Assembly: GCA_934047225.1 (NCBI GenBank)
Contig: OW203992.1
Coordinates: 16,419,501-16,483,500, forward strand
Origin: Ypsolopha sequella
Taxonomy: Eukaryota; Arthropoda; Insecta; Lepidoptera; Ypsolophidae
Length of the DNA: 64,000 nt
Direction of reading: 5' to 3'
Shown here piece after piece: positions 10,076 to 21,792 of the stretch. Every line of letters starts with the position of its first letter. Within the stretch, counting starts at the first letter, position 1. Position numbers and translations under genes: made by a program. The notes under the pieces were generated by a model. It made no database searches. It saw nothing but the letters and a program-made list of their open reading frames with translations, and had not been told where the DNA came from.

Positions 10076-11256
10076 AACAGGTGTCCCAAAAGTCAACGCT
10101 TTCCCTTGGAAGGCTGGTAGGCCAGCTCATGACTGACCAGAATATCAAATTATGACCTCAGCAAACAGTAGATAGTCTTCGAATTGATGGTACTTTTATA
10201 AATTCGAATAGATTTTTGAGAGTCAAAGCTAACCAGTTCTAAATTCTAAGGATAAAATTTTTCTTGCGCAACTCTGAATAGTCCTGCTATTGATAAAGTC
10301 AAAAATAAACCTTGAAATGCTGTAACATCAGAAAGAAAAAATAAAAACCCAATGTATGAGCAATTTTTTGTAATTAGGTTAGTTCGACACCACACCCTGA
10401 AAAAAAATGTTCTATGTTAGTTTTGCAAATTGTCTTAAATAACGGCTTATCAAATATTGTTTTTCAAATGATCTGGCAATTACTGTGTATTTGAAAAAAA
10501 AGTTATTGCTATTTTACTACCAAAAGAGCTGCGTATTTTTTTAAATAATTAAAATTTAGAATGAAAGAGTGGCGGGCAGTAAAACTATTTGACGTGCATT
10601 AGAAATGCCATTTAACACGCGTTAGAGTGAGATAAATAGTGACGCTATTTAAAATGAATTGGAATGAGATAGTAACGCAGTTAAACGTAGTTAAATGAGA
10701 GAGGCATAATTGAGATAGGCTACAGTGAGATAGATTGTGACGTGGTGCGTTCTTTCTGAGAGTATTTGTTAGTTTTCACTTTTTGTAATAACAACTTTAG
10801 TAACAATTTTTTGTAAAGAAATTTTTGGTCCAATTCATTTTCCCGCAAGTGTAAAACCAGCTCAACGGGCGAAAAATATTTAAAGAATGGGTAATGGTGA
10901 CAATTAACCGTCACGATATTATTATGTATCTCTAAAGGAGTGTCTGAAATGTTCCGAGGGTCAACTGATAAATCAAACACTCAAAAAACCACTTTTAGCC
11001 GACCATAATAAATTTACGTCCCGACGTGATAGCAAGTAGGATCAATGCCGTGTGACGATGATCGTAATACACTAATAAATTAGATAAAATAAAATACGTA
11101 TTACTTTTGACCCTGCCTCGTCCACTCTATTCGTATTTTTGCTATGGTGACGCGAGCTTTGAGACCGGGACGAATTTCCCCCCGCGCGCAAACGTAACAT
11201 GAATAAGCCACGCCCGGAACTAGTTTTTGTTTTGGCTATGTCATACTCTTAAGAAA
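10076..11256. other. intergenic, nothing recognised
   Basis: It contains an 86-codon open frame on the minus strand (10720-10980) with no recognisable domain, and a stretch at 10560-10740 where GAGATA and TTAA-type words recur irregularly. No supported gene. Confidence 0.4.
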
Positions 11257-11640
11257 AAGCGGCGGTAACTCAGGGGTAGAACGCTGGCCTCTCAATCTTA
11301 AGATCCAGGTTCAATCCGCGGTGGATTGCACCAATGAGTTTTTCGGAATTAACATAATGTGCATCGTCTTTGCTTGTAGGTAAGTACTTCCTACTTTCTG
11401 AACGGTAAAGGGAAACATCGTGAGGAAACCTATGTCCTAAAAATCGTGTATTTGTGCCCGAAGTACGGCGATAGGGCTCACCTCCCATGACGTTGTGACG
11501 TAATATTTGTAGGTGAAACGCGGGTGTACCGAGTGTGGACTGTGATTTGCATTTAAAAGTTCACACTCGGAACACCTCTGACACCCTCTCGGGCATTCAG
11601 GTCGTGACGATATATATATTTTTAATACAAATTAACCCAT
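11257..11640 (+). mobile_element. tRNA-derived SINE, near full length
   Basis: The head resembles a tRNA with RNA polymerase III promoter boxes: A-box-like TAACTCAGGGGTAGAACG near 11267 and B-box-like GGTTCAATCCG near 11309. The body carries ACATCGTGAGGAAACC (about 11416), a core I associate with moth SINEs, then TGTGCCCGAAGTACGGCGAT, GTGTACCGAGTGTGGACTG and ACACTCGGAACACCTCTGAC. The 3' end runs into a TA/T-rich tail near 11610-11630. A shorter copy on the other strand lies at 1463-1660. Confidence 0.8.
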
Positions 11641-12234
11641 GGGGAACCAGAACTGACCTAGGGATTAACCACGCTAAAATTTAGGAAGAGAATCATATAA
11701 GTTGCTGACTATAAATATTGTCCCTCTCGATCGACGACGACGCTCACACGCTTGCTGCCAGCCCTAGACTAGCTCACGCACACACACAAGCATGTGCGGA
11801 CAAGCCAGTGCGCGCGCGAGAGTGTAGGTAAATAACTTGAGCACTCAGTATGAAGTGTCGGGGGTGTGGTAATAGGGTCCCGCCCGTTTGGCACTCTTTG
11901 GGTACGGAACCCCAAAAACAATGCTTTTAGTAACTAAAAATGCTGTTAGTTAAGGGGCTGCACTATGCTAAAATTTAGTCCTGCTGACGCCTGCACGCCA
12001 TATTTTTTCCAATTTTTTACCATCTACATTGACGGAACTGAATCCAACACAAAACTGATGTTTAGCATATTATTCATTTTAAAATAATACTGTCACTCCG
12101 TGTCTTCTCGTGAATATCGTAAAAGGCGACTAAGAAATTATAAAAAGGTATGCCAATAAGCTGTCTCTGAAGCATTGAGGGTAATAGGGTCACAAAATAG
12201 AAATAGATACTACCAGTAGGCCGACTCGACGACG
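11641..12234. other. intergenic, with a fragment of the GGTTCCGTA repeat
   Basis: Around 11865-11930 the text ATAGGGTCCCGCCCGTTTGG followed by TTTGGGTACGGAACCCC is the 3' end of the repeat family seen at 14475-15125. The rest, including an ACAC-rich stretch near 11775-11795, shows nothing recognisable. Confidence 0.5.
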
Positions 12235-12367
12235 GAGCGAAAACAGACGCACACAGGCATAGACGCGTACGCATGATGATCTCGGCAAAATTTCGTATTG
12301 GCATTCGACCGACTTCATCCGAGATCGTCGTACGTACGCGTCTATGTGTGCGTGCGCCTGTTTTCGC
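12235..12367. repeat. short foldback repeat
   Basis: The left arm 12235-12285 (GAGCGAAAACAGACGCACAC, then GACGCGTACG and GATCTCGG) pairs with the right arm 12319-12367 (CCGAGATCGTCGTACG, then GACACACACG-type complement and GCCTGTTTTCGCT). The spacer is 33 bp. It may be a small MITE; the target duplication is not clear. Confidence 0.6.
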
Positions 12368-13199
12368 TAGTTATGCGGAATAAACATTCTGTAAGTGGTT
12401 ATTTTGTGATAAGGTCGTCTGTAGAGACAAGGTAGTTCTATTTACTGGTGGTAGGTGTCGGCCCTCAAGAAGAAACCATGCCGCAAAGCGACTCGTCGGT
12501 CGTGGGGGAGTGATCAGTGATCACATTCATAGGTGTGTTGCTTTCCGGTTCATAGCCGCCATCTTTGAATATCTCACTTCCGGCCCGGATCTCGGATTGA
12601 TAATGATAGCAGACAGTTTCGGATTCAGCGGGTTTGAGTTAACACCTCTTACCCAAAAAGTAATGCAAAATAGTACATTTTTCCAATTCTAGATCAGTCT
12701 AACAGTGAGGTTCTTGCCGTGTCTCTTCTCTTGACAATTCAGAAAAGGCTCGAGAAGGTCTGGCACTTGATAAGACTTGGCATACTAGCTAGAGGTACTA
12801 AACAACCTCCCTATGATATTCCTGTTGGTCACTCACACCTACTTGGGTAGCTGACTGGAGTTTTGACGGCTTTGTTTTTTTTTTTTTATAGAAAACTAAA
12901 ACCCGACACCTGTTTTATTTACTTTATGTTCAGCGTGGACAAAGTCGGGAGCAAAAGCTGTTATATTTTGCTCATTTGTTTTACTAAGGGTTTTAGTTTT
13001 CCTGATGAAACCTAACTGAAGAATCTAAAATATCTAAATAGCAAAAAGAAAAAGTATTTTAATCATTTGTTTCAGGTAACTTGAAATTTGATTTTCTCTA
13101 TACAATATAATTAATTAATAATTTTATTTGTGAATTGCATTATGTTATCAAAACAGACTGCGACATACGTACACAATGGCACCAGACCAGAGTCGGACA
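12368..13199. other. intergenic, with a small hairpin
   Basis: Nothing coding was recognised. GAAAACTAAAACCC at about 12891 pairs with GGGTTTTAGTTTTC at about 12986, forming a 110-bp inverted-repeat unit next to a T tract. Confidence 0.4.
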
Positions 13200-14130
13200 G
13201 CTAGTTAAGTCAACGTATAGCGCCGCCGAAGTCATAGTGTCCGGTGCCGCATACAAAATCTAGGGGGAAAGAAACTAGTGCAGCTTAGCAGCGAGGGGCT
13301 GCTCTGGGCCGAGGGTGGCACCCCGGCTGGAGGGGGTGGTTGCCCGCCGCGCTCGATACGCGCGCGCGCTTCGAAAACGCGACGCAAACGAAAACGAACG
13401 AACCAGTCTCATTTCGGCGTCGTTGCGCGCGGTCGTGTATACACTCCATTGATACGCACCTGTCAAACGCTCCGATATAACCGGAAATACTTTACGTTCT
13501 ACAAAGTACGTATTGTCTCTGAAACCGAGTAAATCTATGTGTATTAGGCACAGTTTTATTCATAATTTGTAAGAATTTTGTGCAGTTTATGTGAAAATAC
13601 TGAATTTAGGTTCGTTTGTTAATTTGTTTACATCGCCGGATCGTATTTATGTTTATCAGTTGTTATCTCTGAGGAAAACGGTTAATAACTGTAATTGATC
13701 TGTCGGTAAGAGCAGTGATTGAAATTATAGAGTGGCTGGTAAAGAAGTGCAGTGAATATTTTGGTGTTAGCCGTTCGGTTTTTCCCCCCGCCCACGCTCG
13801 CGGGCTTTCGAGCGGTTGCATTCAAGCTTTTCAGTTCGAAAATGTGTACTATTTCACGATAAAGCATGACCTTTATTCAGTAAAATGAGTGTGTGAATAT
13901 TTGATGCGAGTGTCGTGAATAGAGACGCGTTAATAAGGTTGAGATTGGCTTGCCGGTCGGCACGCGACGGCGCGACGGGGCTATTGATCGCTCGGGGGCG
14001 GCGGCGGCGGCGACTCCACACCAGACGCCGGCGTTCGTCGCTTGCCGCCTAAAATAAAGCTTTTGCATGTGTGCGCCGCCCTACGCCGATCCACGAACGT
14101 TGTCGCCGCCTCCCCCGCCCGCCGCAGTTG
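13200..14130 (+). promoter_or_regulatory. CpG-rich island, candidate promoter/5' leader of the cadherin gene
   Basis: This block stands out from the AT-rich surroundings: CGCGCGCGCTTCGAAAACGC near 13360, a GGCGGCGGCGGCGG run near 13995, and CCGCCTCCCCCGCCCGCCGC near 14106. Such GC and CpG density is typical of developmental gene promoters and 5' leaders. It lies 5 kb upstream of the cadherin coding exon on the same strand, and that exon begins at a splice acceptor, so at least one upstream non-coding exon must exist. A possible donor is TCG|GTAAGA at 13705/13706. No protein-coding frame is supported. The link to the cadherin gene is inferred from position. Confidence 0.4.
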
Positions 14131-14474
14131 CATGCCGAGCCATATGATTACTTTATGACATTACACATTTTACCAACTAAGAACTTGCTTGGCCAAAACG
14201 GGGAGAAAGGTCGATTATGAAGTCCGCACCTTCAGTTTACGGTTATAAGTTCAACAAAATCTAACTAATAAAATAAACACCTTGAAAATTTGGCAATGCC
14301 AAATGAGATCTAGATGGTAGGTAGGTAGGTATTTCTTTTACGTGTGGTCTAGGCCCTATCTATATCTTTAAAGATAAACATTTCTTCACATATCCATGCC
14401 TATAGTACTTCTAGGTTAGATGTAGGATAGTGCTAGAAGCTATGCTTCAGAAGTGCACCGCACCTTACTAATAA

Positions 14475-15007
14475 TAAAAACCGGTCAAGTGCGAGTAGAT
14501 CTCGCGCCCTGAAGGTTCCGTAGCATTCTAATAAGTTAGTAGACCTGAATAAAATTTTAACAAAAGTAACAAACTTAATTTTGTAGTTTTATTTCATACA
14601 TTTACCGACAAAACGGATGAAACAAAACTGCATAGTTAAGTTGGTTACTAATTCCTCTTTCCACAATAAAATTTCATAAAATTTTACTATTGTTTACATG
14701 GAGTATAATACCTAAATACTACATAATATACAGAAATCCCAAATTCCTTACTAGTTTAGTTTTTGAGAGACCCCGTAACAAAAATGGTCTAAAACTGACA
14801 TGACAACTATGATGGCTTATTTCTTTATTTTTAAAGATAAAAATATATTATTTGTACCTTTATACCTACTCAACAATATAATAATCGTTGAATATACAGA
14901 AATCCGAAATTCCTAACAAGTTAATTTTTCGAGATAGATCCCGTAACAAAAATGCTACTTGTAAAACGACAATTTGATGGCCCACCATTTCTTTATTTTT
15001 GAATATG

Positions 15008-15038
<31 letters not shown>

Positions 15039-15125
15039 TATATTGTAAGCTCTAGCTAGACGATGACACCAAAATGACATTTTTAGGACTCCGTTTTGCC
15101 CTTTGGGTACGGAACCCTAAAAATA
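14475..15125 (+). repeat. dispersed CAAGTGCGAGT/GGTTCCGTA repeat, near-complete copy
   Basis: It starts ACCGGTCAAGTGCGAGTAGA, then CTCGCGCC and GGTTCCGTAGCA, and ends TTTGGGTACGGAACCCTAAA. The interior holds two similar sub-blocks (about 14690-14790 and 14870-14960, each with AATATACAGAAATCC and CCCGTAACAAAAATG) and an (A)n(TA)n microsatellite at about 15007-15045. Confidence 0.65.
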
Positions 15126-16394
15126 GCCGTCTTCTAGAGTAATCTAGAGATGTAGTGTCCGTCAGATAAGTGTATGACTGTGTATGTTACGCCCATTGAC
15201 GTAAAAAAAGGCGGACGGAGTTTCGCTAACCAACAATTGAAGCACCCCTAGTATGCCGATCTGCTTGTACGCACGAGCCCGGCACGCACACATTCTAGTA
15301 TGCCAATTTCCATAGTAAGTACAATCACACACAAACCGCCGCCATTGCTATGCTTCAGTAGTTTCTTAGCTGCGACTCTCGTTCGCCTTTTTTACGTCAA
15401 TGGTTACTACTATTCCTATATATGGTGGAAAGCTGAAACCCAGACATCAATACTTTGTTATCCTTTTTCTTCAACATTTATCGAAAACCTTTCTCAAAAC
15501 CCTGGTACCTACCTAACAGTGAAAATAACATCTACAAACAATATATAATGAGGGGTTTCGAAGTTAAAAAGTACAGACGTACAGACATGGCGTTTATCTT
15601 ACAACTTATTATTTTAAAACTTTTTTGAGATTCTTATTTTATTATGTAGATACAAAGCCCACAAACCTTTTACCCGCGACTGCACCTCCCAAAGTACCGA
15701 CGTCAATCGTTTCTCCAATTTAACTAAAATAAAATAATAAATAAAAAACCTTTTAAAAATACTGGTTTTTATATGGACTAAAACTATTAAACTAAACTAA
15801 AACAATGGACTAAAACGAAAAAAAAGTCAAGACCGCTGAAACTGATAAAATATTTTATGTTAAATTATTTGTTTTCAAAAAGCTTGTCGCGCGGCAAGTA
15901 CTTCATACACCAATCAATCACTGTCCAATGGAATTAATTGGTACCTACAGCTACTTTTATGAACAAATCGCGCGACAATTTATCAGTTTCAACGATCTAA
16001 ACTTATTTTATTTGTTTTAGTCCACGTCTTAAATAAAAGCTTGTTTTTGAATAGGATCTTTATTTATTAATTTTATTTTGTGCTTTTAGTTCATAACGTT
16101 AAATTGCTCATCAAAACCTTTCAATTGATAAACGTAACGTTACCCCAGCGGCATGTTTTTTGCCGGTGGTCGTAGCTAGATATAAACTAGCTATACTTAG
16201 AATCTAAGTAAGTCTTAGATAGATATCATTAGTGCCTAATTGTGCCTAAAAACAAAATTTTGATCATTTTATCATTTTACATTATATTGTAGCCAAATAT
16301 TTAATTAAAATGGAATAACTCTTTATGGAGCTTTAATAGACACATTAAATTTCACAAGATGCTTTGAGTTCATAAAAAGTTAAAAACACCATAA
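15126..16394. other. intergenic or 5' intron, nothing recognised
   Basis: AT-rich. Weak imperfect symmetry around 15840-16010 (GTCGCGCGGCAAG and AAATCGCGCGACAA, with GATAAA and TTATC on the flanks) may be an old small inverted-repeat element. No coding frame is supported. If the CpG island at 13.2-14.1 kb starts the cadherin transcript, this is intron. Confidence 0.35.
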
Positions 16395-17580
16395 AACACA
16401 ATTATTCGCTTAGATTAAATAATTCGAAAACTATTTCGAGATTTAGGTTTAATTAGCCGTATTTTCGAACTTGTGGTCTAAAAAACCTCATAATGATGAA
16501 TATTTTTACGAAAAAGCTGCAACTTCCATTTGCCTTCGTGTGACGTCACTTGAGAAATGGATGTTTGAAAATGAAAATGAATATTTCTTTATTTCAAAAT
16601 TAGTTACATAAATTATAAAAACACTAGTTCTAGTTTTAAACACTAGTTTATAAATGTGTCCTTTGCTATCAAGATAAATTTATAAAAATTAGCTGTCAAC
16701 TGATTTGACAGATGTATGACAGACAGATGAGTAGACGGACAGAGTCAGACCACTTTTTTTAAAAGCAATGTGACACATCACAATTTAGTATACCTAATAT
16801 CTAAAATTCTCAAGTGACATCATAACCGACAATAAAATTCTTTTCAATGCAAGTGCTCGTAAAGGCCCACTTTTTATGCATCAAAACCGAACAGAAAGTC
16901 GATTAATTTGCCCCAGGGCCTTATTATTATTATTTTTTTTTATTTATTTACAATGATTGGCTAACCTGCAGCTTTTCCTGTGTACCATAAATGTTATACT
17001 TTTTTTCCACTGTTTAACGGCTCTGGATACAGTCTGAATACAGTCTGGATAAACTAAGTTTATGCTACAAGGGCGAAAAGGAATAAATTACGAGGACGAT
17101 TTAAAACACGAGCGCAGCGAGTGTTTTAAACGTAACCGAGTAATTTATTGCTCTTACGCCCGTGTATCATACTACGTTTTTCAATGCATAGTGTGAGGAA
17201 ATGAAAACAAATATAATCTTGTGAACTTTAAGTTATGATTGGCTCAAAAGGATTGTATCCAGAGCCGTTAAACAGTGGAAAAAAAAGTATAACATCTATG
17301 GTACACAGGAAAGGCTGCAGGTTAGCCAACCATTGTAAATAAATTTAAAAAAATAATAATAATTAAGCCCTAGGGCAAAATAATCGACTTTCTGTTCGGT
17401 TTTGATGCATAAAAAGTGGGCCTTTACGAGCACATGCATTGAAAAACTATTAAAAAGTCTTAAAAAATAATGGTTAATTTATATATCAAAATAATGAAAA
17501 CTATGTCCTAAATTGGCGTATATCCTTAGAAAAAAAATTATTAATTAAGCTGTAGGAATTGCTAAGTTTTTCTCATTGAA
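16395..17580 (+). repeat. dispersed repeat family R copy 1, interrupted by a palindromic element
   Basis: Two halves, 16395-16839 and 17447-17580, match in order the uninterrupted copies at 42983-43410 and (inverted) 50040-50490. Markers are TTTCGAGATTTAGGTTTAAT, TTCGTGTGACGTCACTTGAG, GTGTCCTTTGCTATCAAGA, then, after the interruption, AAAATAATGAAAACTATG and TGGCGTATATC. A LINE-like tail (about 16568-16645) also interrupts the first half. No coding was recognised. Confidence 0.6.
16840..17446. mobile_element. palindromic composite element, family C copy 1
   Basis: Left arm 16840-17032 and right arm 17254-17446 are inverted copies of about 193 bp, sharing GTGCTCGTAAAGGCCCAC, AACCTGCAGC and CTGTTTAACGGCTCTGGATA. 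The 221-bp loop contains its own inverted repeat around AAATTACGAGGACGATTTAA and ACCGAGTAATTTATTGC. Single-armed copies lie at 32613-32976 and 49554-49946. No protein is encoded. It sits inside a family R repeat. Confidence 0.7.
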
Positions 17581-18209
17581 GCGCAAGGATCGATTTTAAA
17601 GTTATTGAAAAAAAATACTAATTTACCAACGGTGTCGATTATACCTATAGACAAAATAAAGTTGCACTAATTTAGAACTAATTAAGGTTCACCTTACTAA
17701 AAAAAATCGTAGTTGTATGTCATGCCGTTTAAGAGATACAGCAATTCCCTAAAAACGTTATCCTAGCGGCATCTTGAATAACTCTGAAACCTCAAGAGGT
17801 ACTAATTTTGTTTTTTGGGCACAATTATGCACTAACTGTATCTATCTAAGTTGCAAGTTTGTATTTAACTATGACCACCGGCAAAAAAGCATGTCGCTGG
17901 GGTAATGTTTCCCCAGCGGAATCTGTTTTTCGTGAATATCTTAGGATTGGCTGAAGGCACTTATTCTAAATTTCGGGCACAATTACACGAGATGAGGTAC
18001 TTTTTATCTGTAAAGCCGAAATCCTGAAAAGCGACATGCCGCTGGCGTAACGCACACCCGTATTGGGTGGTGATCAGCGATTTAAAGTGAATACGGAAGT
18101 TTGCGAACCCTTTATGCGCCATTCCAACTCGCACTTGGCCAAATAATTTATCTAGACAATGTTTCTTATATTTTTTTAGGAAACAAAACTAGGAAGCTAG
18201 GCAAACATT

Positions 18210-18400
18210 AAAGCCGATTCTGAAAGCTTTAATTTTATATTTAGTGCTGTCAGAACTAAATTTTAAATCGGCTTTGTTCGCGTTAAAATCTGAAGTTTCG
18301 AATTATATGAACATAACATACGAACGATTTTGCAATGAAGAAAATTTAGTTTTCACAGCACTAAAACTAAAATTAAAGCCCTCAGAATCGGCTTTATTCG
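18210..18400. mobile_element. MITE family A copy 2
   Basis: It begins TTAAAGCCGATTCTGAAAGC and carries TTTAGTGCTGTCAG near 18240. It ends with ACAGCACTAAAACTAAAATT, then CTCAGAATCGGCTTTA, the inverted ends of the element at 531-676. An internal partial repeat (AATCGGCTTTGTTCGCGTTA near 18269 and a similar text near 18383) continues past the end. The 89-codon frame across it is repeat-derived. Confidence 0.55.
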
Positions 18401-19212
18401 CGTTAAAACCTGTAGTTTTGAACTACATGAACATGATATCCGTAATATTATGTAACACGCATAGACTTAAGATATACCAGTTTATCGTATTATCACACGT
18501 TCAGATAGACTGACTTAGTATAGTGTTATTAGTTACTAGGTATTAGTGTTAGTAAAGAATAATATAAGACTTGCCAGGGATACTAGAAACAAACTCAAAA
18601 ACTTGTTAACGAAAACACTACAGACTGGTTATGGCAAATATTGATTTCCGTTAAAAAACGGTAACTCTTATTGCGTAGACGAGACTGTCCAACAACTGCA
18701 GGATAACTACTTGGCCGATTGAGCTGGAGATTCTTCATAGGTTAATGTTATGTAATGTATGAAGATTCCGGTTAGAGCTTTTTACAGCTTAACATTTTTA
18801 TAACAACACAACAATACGAATATGCTGAAGAATATTTAAGGATGTCGTAAAAAGATGAAACATCCCGTAATCCATTAGCTACCTACCGCAGTGGGCGGAG
18901 CAGAAGTATCGTTAACCTTATTTACATATTATAAGATCCATAAACTTACTGTTGAGAATACTCAAGCATAAGAAGAAATTTTATACTAACCTTGCTTAAA
19001 CTAAGGTCCGTTTAACGTGATGGGATTGACAGATTGCTCGATTGCTAAATATCGCGCAAAATATCGTTTGGTTGCTAACGAACAATCAAGCAAACCTTAG
19101 ATTGCAGCACTTACATATTTATGCATATATTTTATATGCGCAAAAACGGTCCAACTTATTTTAAATTATTTTGAATCGCACCAGGTTTATTTTAATAATA
19201 TATCTTTTCCAG
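18401..19212 (+). other. intergenic or intron preceding the cadherin coding exon
   Basis: AT-rich, no repeats noticed. It ends with the pyrimidine-rich acceptor TATCTTTTCCAG at 19201-19212, which places an intron upstream of the cadherin exon. Confidence 0.5.
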
Positions 19213-20544
19213 ATTGGAAATGTTTGGCTGAGAAGCGAGCTTCAACTACCAATATGGCGCGGGCTAGGCTGGCGAGTAGCGCGCTACTCTGCGCCCTAAC
19301 CCTGGTGCTGGAGACAAGCGCGCTCACGCTGCTGCCCCATGACGTGCGCCCCGGCCACGCAGTCAGGCACTTCATTGGGAACCACTCCCGATACACACTC
19401 CTCGACCCTGAGTTCTCCCCTTACTTCACAATGCTTAATGACGGCCTACTCATGACAACAGCAGATCTAGCACCGCTTCTCGGCCGTCCTCTCAATCTTG
19501 CTGTCCTAGAGCAAACACCTTACAGCAGCTCAGCACACACAATCAATCTGCTAGTAGTGGATCGGCGACGCATGCTGCATTTCCCGAGCAATAAAGCCTT
19601 GCAAGGAGAAATACCAGAAAATGCACCACCAGGTACCGTTGTCGACCTGCCACCAATTAAGGCGACAGCAATGCTTGACGTTGGACCTATAGCTTACAAG
19701 ATCATCAAGGGCAATGAAAACTCTTTATTTGCTTTACGGGATAAAGCTAAAGGAGACTTCATCCCGAAAGTCAAATCTGTCGTCACTGATGGGGATGTGG
19801 AAATAATCTCGTTACAACCTCTCGATACGGAAGCGAAAAGCTCTTACGAATTGATTATGCAAGCGACTGATATGCATGGTGCAACAAAAGCGAATCTTCA
19901 GATCCACGTAGACGTCACGAACGAAAACGACCACGCGCCTGAATTTGAACAGGATGTTTATTTCTTTGCTGTAAATGGAACTCCTGACGAAAATGGACCG
20001 AATGGAACGGCTCATTGGCAACGCTTTTCTAATATCGGCAGAGTACAAGCGCATGATGGGGATGGCGATCGTATTTACTATTCGCTGGGCACGCCGAGCA
20101 ATCTCGCTGTAATTGTTCCGCAAACTGGAGAACTTATCCTTGCTGGGGAGCCCGATGGACACGAAGCTCAGTTACGTGTGCTCGCACACGATACGGGTAC
20201 TCCTCCACGTAAAAGTCAACCAACACGTGTTATTCTCGAGTTCGTAGTTCGCGATAACAAAGACTTACCAACGCTTCGCCGTGAAAAGCGTCGCGTGACT
20301 CGAGCTGTACGTCCTACCAAGCGCATTGAGTTCACAGAGGCCGATGGGGAGTCAGAGGGACGTGCGGTTTTCACCCTCGAAAAAGAAACTGATCGTGAAA
20401 CTTTCAAAATCAGAGACGATAATCCGTGGGTTTCTGTTGAACCAAGTGGTGTTGTGAAGGTTAAAAAGAAGTGGGACTATGAAGAATTAGGACCTGAGAA
20501 AACGATCGACTTCTGGGTGACGATCACCAACGCTGGAAATGGAG
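19213..20544 (+). CDS. CadN: neural-cadherin-like (CadN) first coding exon
   Basis: N-terminal exon of a classical insect cadherin, a calcium-dependent adhesion receptor acting at neuronal cell contacts. The exon starts after AG at 19211-19212. Translation most likely begins at the ATG at 19254 (ACCAATATGG), giving a hydrophobic signal peptide of about 23 residues (core ALLCALTLVLETSA). Residues about 118-231 form a cadherin repeat ending NENDHAPEF; residues about 232-335 form a second. A dibasic REKR at 343-346, before VTRAVRPTKRIEF, is a likely furin-type processing site, and a third domain follows (ETFKIRDDNPW, KKKWDYEELGP). The RVTRAVRPTKRIEFTEADG stretch strongly recalls insect CadN. The coding part is 430 codons plus one base, ending at GGAG|GTAAGT (phase 1). 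Further cadherin repeats and the membrane segment must lie beyond this window. A tiny upstream ORF (ATG at 19220, three codons, TGA) could damp translation. Confidence 0.88.
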
Positions 20545-21428
20545 GTAAGTCCTTTACTTCCATTCAGCCATAAACATTTTATTTTAAGATCCTTTTATAG
20601 GTTATATCATGATGTCTTACTCAAAATGGAACAACATTCCAGGAAAACCATAAATTTATAAAAAAATCTTTGATATAAACTAAAGATTGTATCACGCGTG
20701 CGCTACGGCTATAGAAACACAATAAAATAATAACAACAGACGAACACCCGCCACGTAGTGAAACAAATCGTCCCACATCACATTTGTTGCGTTTTTTGTC
20801 TCATTCCCGAGGTGTATAGTTTTTATAAAGGTGTATCCAATCCACTCATAATCTCCGACGTCTCTATTAAGGGTGCGTTGGGATAATGACAGGGAGAGAA
20901 TAGGGAAGCGCGGGAGTGGGCATTGTTTCCCTACATTGTGATGCAGACTTGTTTACATGCCTTGAAAGAGGGTCGTATTGTAACGAAGGTAGCTAACGTA
21001 AATCACGCACTAAAAGGTCAGGGTCCTGGCAGAATTCGATATTATCGTTTACAAATCATAAAGACGCTTCCGCTGTGATTACTTTCTATAACACAATGAC
21101 ATTGTTATTGAAAATCAAACAGCACAGGACATGCCTATTTTCTTCCGAAATGCTAAAGGTTTTCATTTTTATAAATATTTTCTTATTGACTACTCTACTG
21201 ATACCACTGTGTCAACGCAGCGACTTTCGATTGCTTCATCATATCTAAAGTGCCATAGGCCCTCTGCAACCCTTTCTTCCTTCACCCTAGTCTAGTCTCT
21301 GCGACTAAGATGATTGCATCCATTCTATTTTGAAGCCTCTATATACAGCGTTCGTAGGGCAATTTATAACCTGTCATAGCACGTGCGTGATAGAAATTGC
21401 AAACTCATTGTAGACTCATTGCACTGAG
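20545..21428 (+). other. start of the long cadherin intron, nothing recognised
   Basis: It follows a strong GTAAGT donor at 20545. The 884 bp hold no convincing coding frame, repeat or RNA gene. Splice continuation was looked for throughout the rest of the window (conserved cadherin blocks such as DVNDEPPYF) and not found by eye. Confidence 0.5.
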
Positions 21429-21483
21429 GGTTTTTTCGCATATGGAGTAACAGGGACGCTAAAACTTTTACGTATCGCCTTAA
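21429..21483 (-). mobile_element. truncated TTAA element, family P3 fragment
   Basis: On the minus strand it begins at TTAA (21480-21483), then GGCGATACGTAAAAGTTTTA and GCGTCCCTGTTACTCCATAT, matching the left end of the element at 36854-37269. Only about 50 bp remain. It shares its TTAA with the adjoining P2 element. Confidence 0.55.
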
Positions 21484-21792
21484 GAGCGGTTTCGCAGCCG
21501 GATTGTGAAAAACCCGCCTTTATCTAATTAATCAAAACCGAACACTTAAATTCAAAATATACTTAATAGTTATTCAACAAAACCTTATTGTGTATGTTGC
21601 CATCGCAAAGTTTCCATTGGTTTCTGTTAATTGGAATTTCAAAAATTTTTTAATTCAAAATTTCTGATGTTCTAATTTACAAACATACACAATACATACA
21701 TACGCAAAACATACACAATACATAGGTAATAAGTATTTGTTGAATAACTATTCAGTTCTGTTTCGATTAATTAGAAAAAGGCGGGTTTAATT
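21480..21792 (+). mobile_element. TTAA-flanked MITE, family P2 copy 1 (right end lost)
   Basis: It begins TTAAGAGCGGTTTCGCAGCC, then GGATTGTGAAAAACCCGCC, identical in structure to the element at 23989-24798. The inverted mate is partly present (TCGATTAATTAGAAAAAGGC), but the last 25 bp or so, including the right TTAA, are missing. Confidence 0.65.

Noticed and set aside
10720..10980. 86-codon minus-strand gene
   Set aside because: Low-complexity Leu/Lys-rich end, no ATG-based family match and no supporting context.
19224..19253. Cadherin start at 19224
   Set aside because: The codon there is TTG. The in-frame ATG at 19254 has a better context and is followed directly by a hydrophobic signal peptide.
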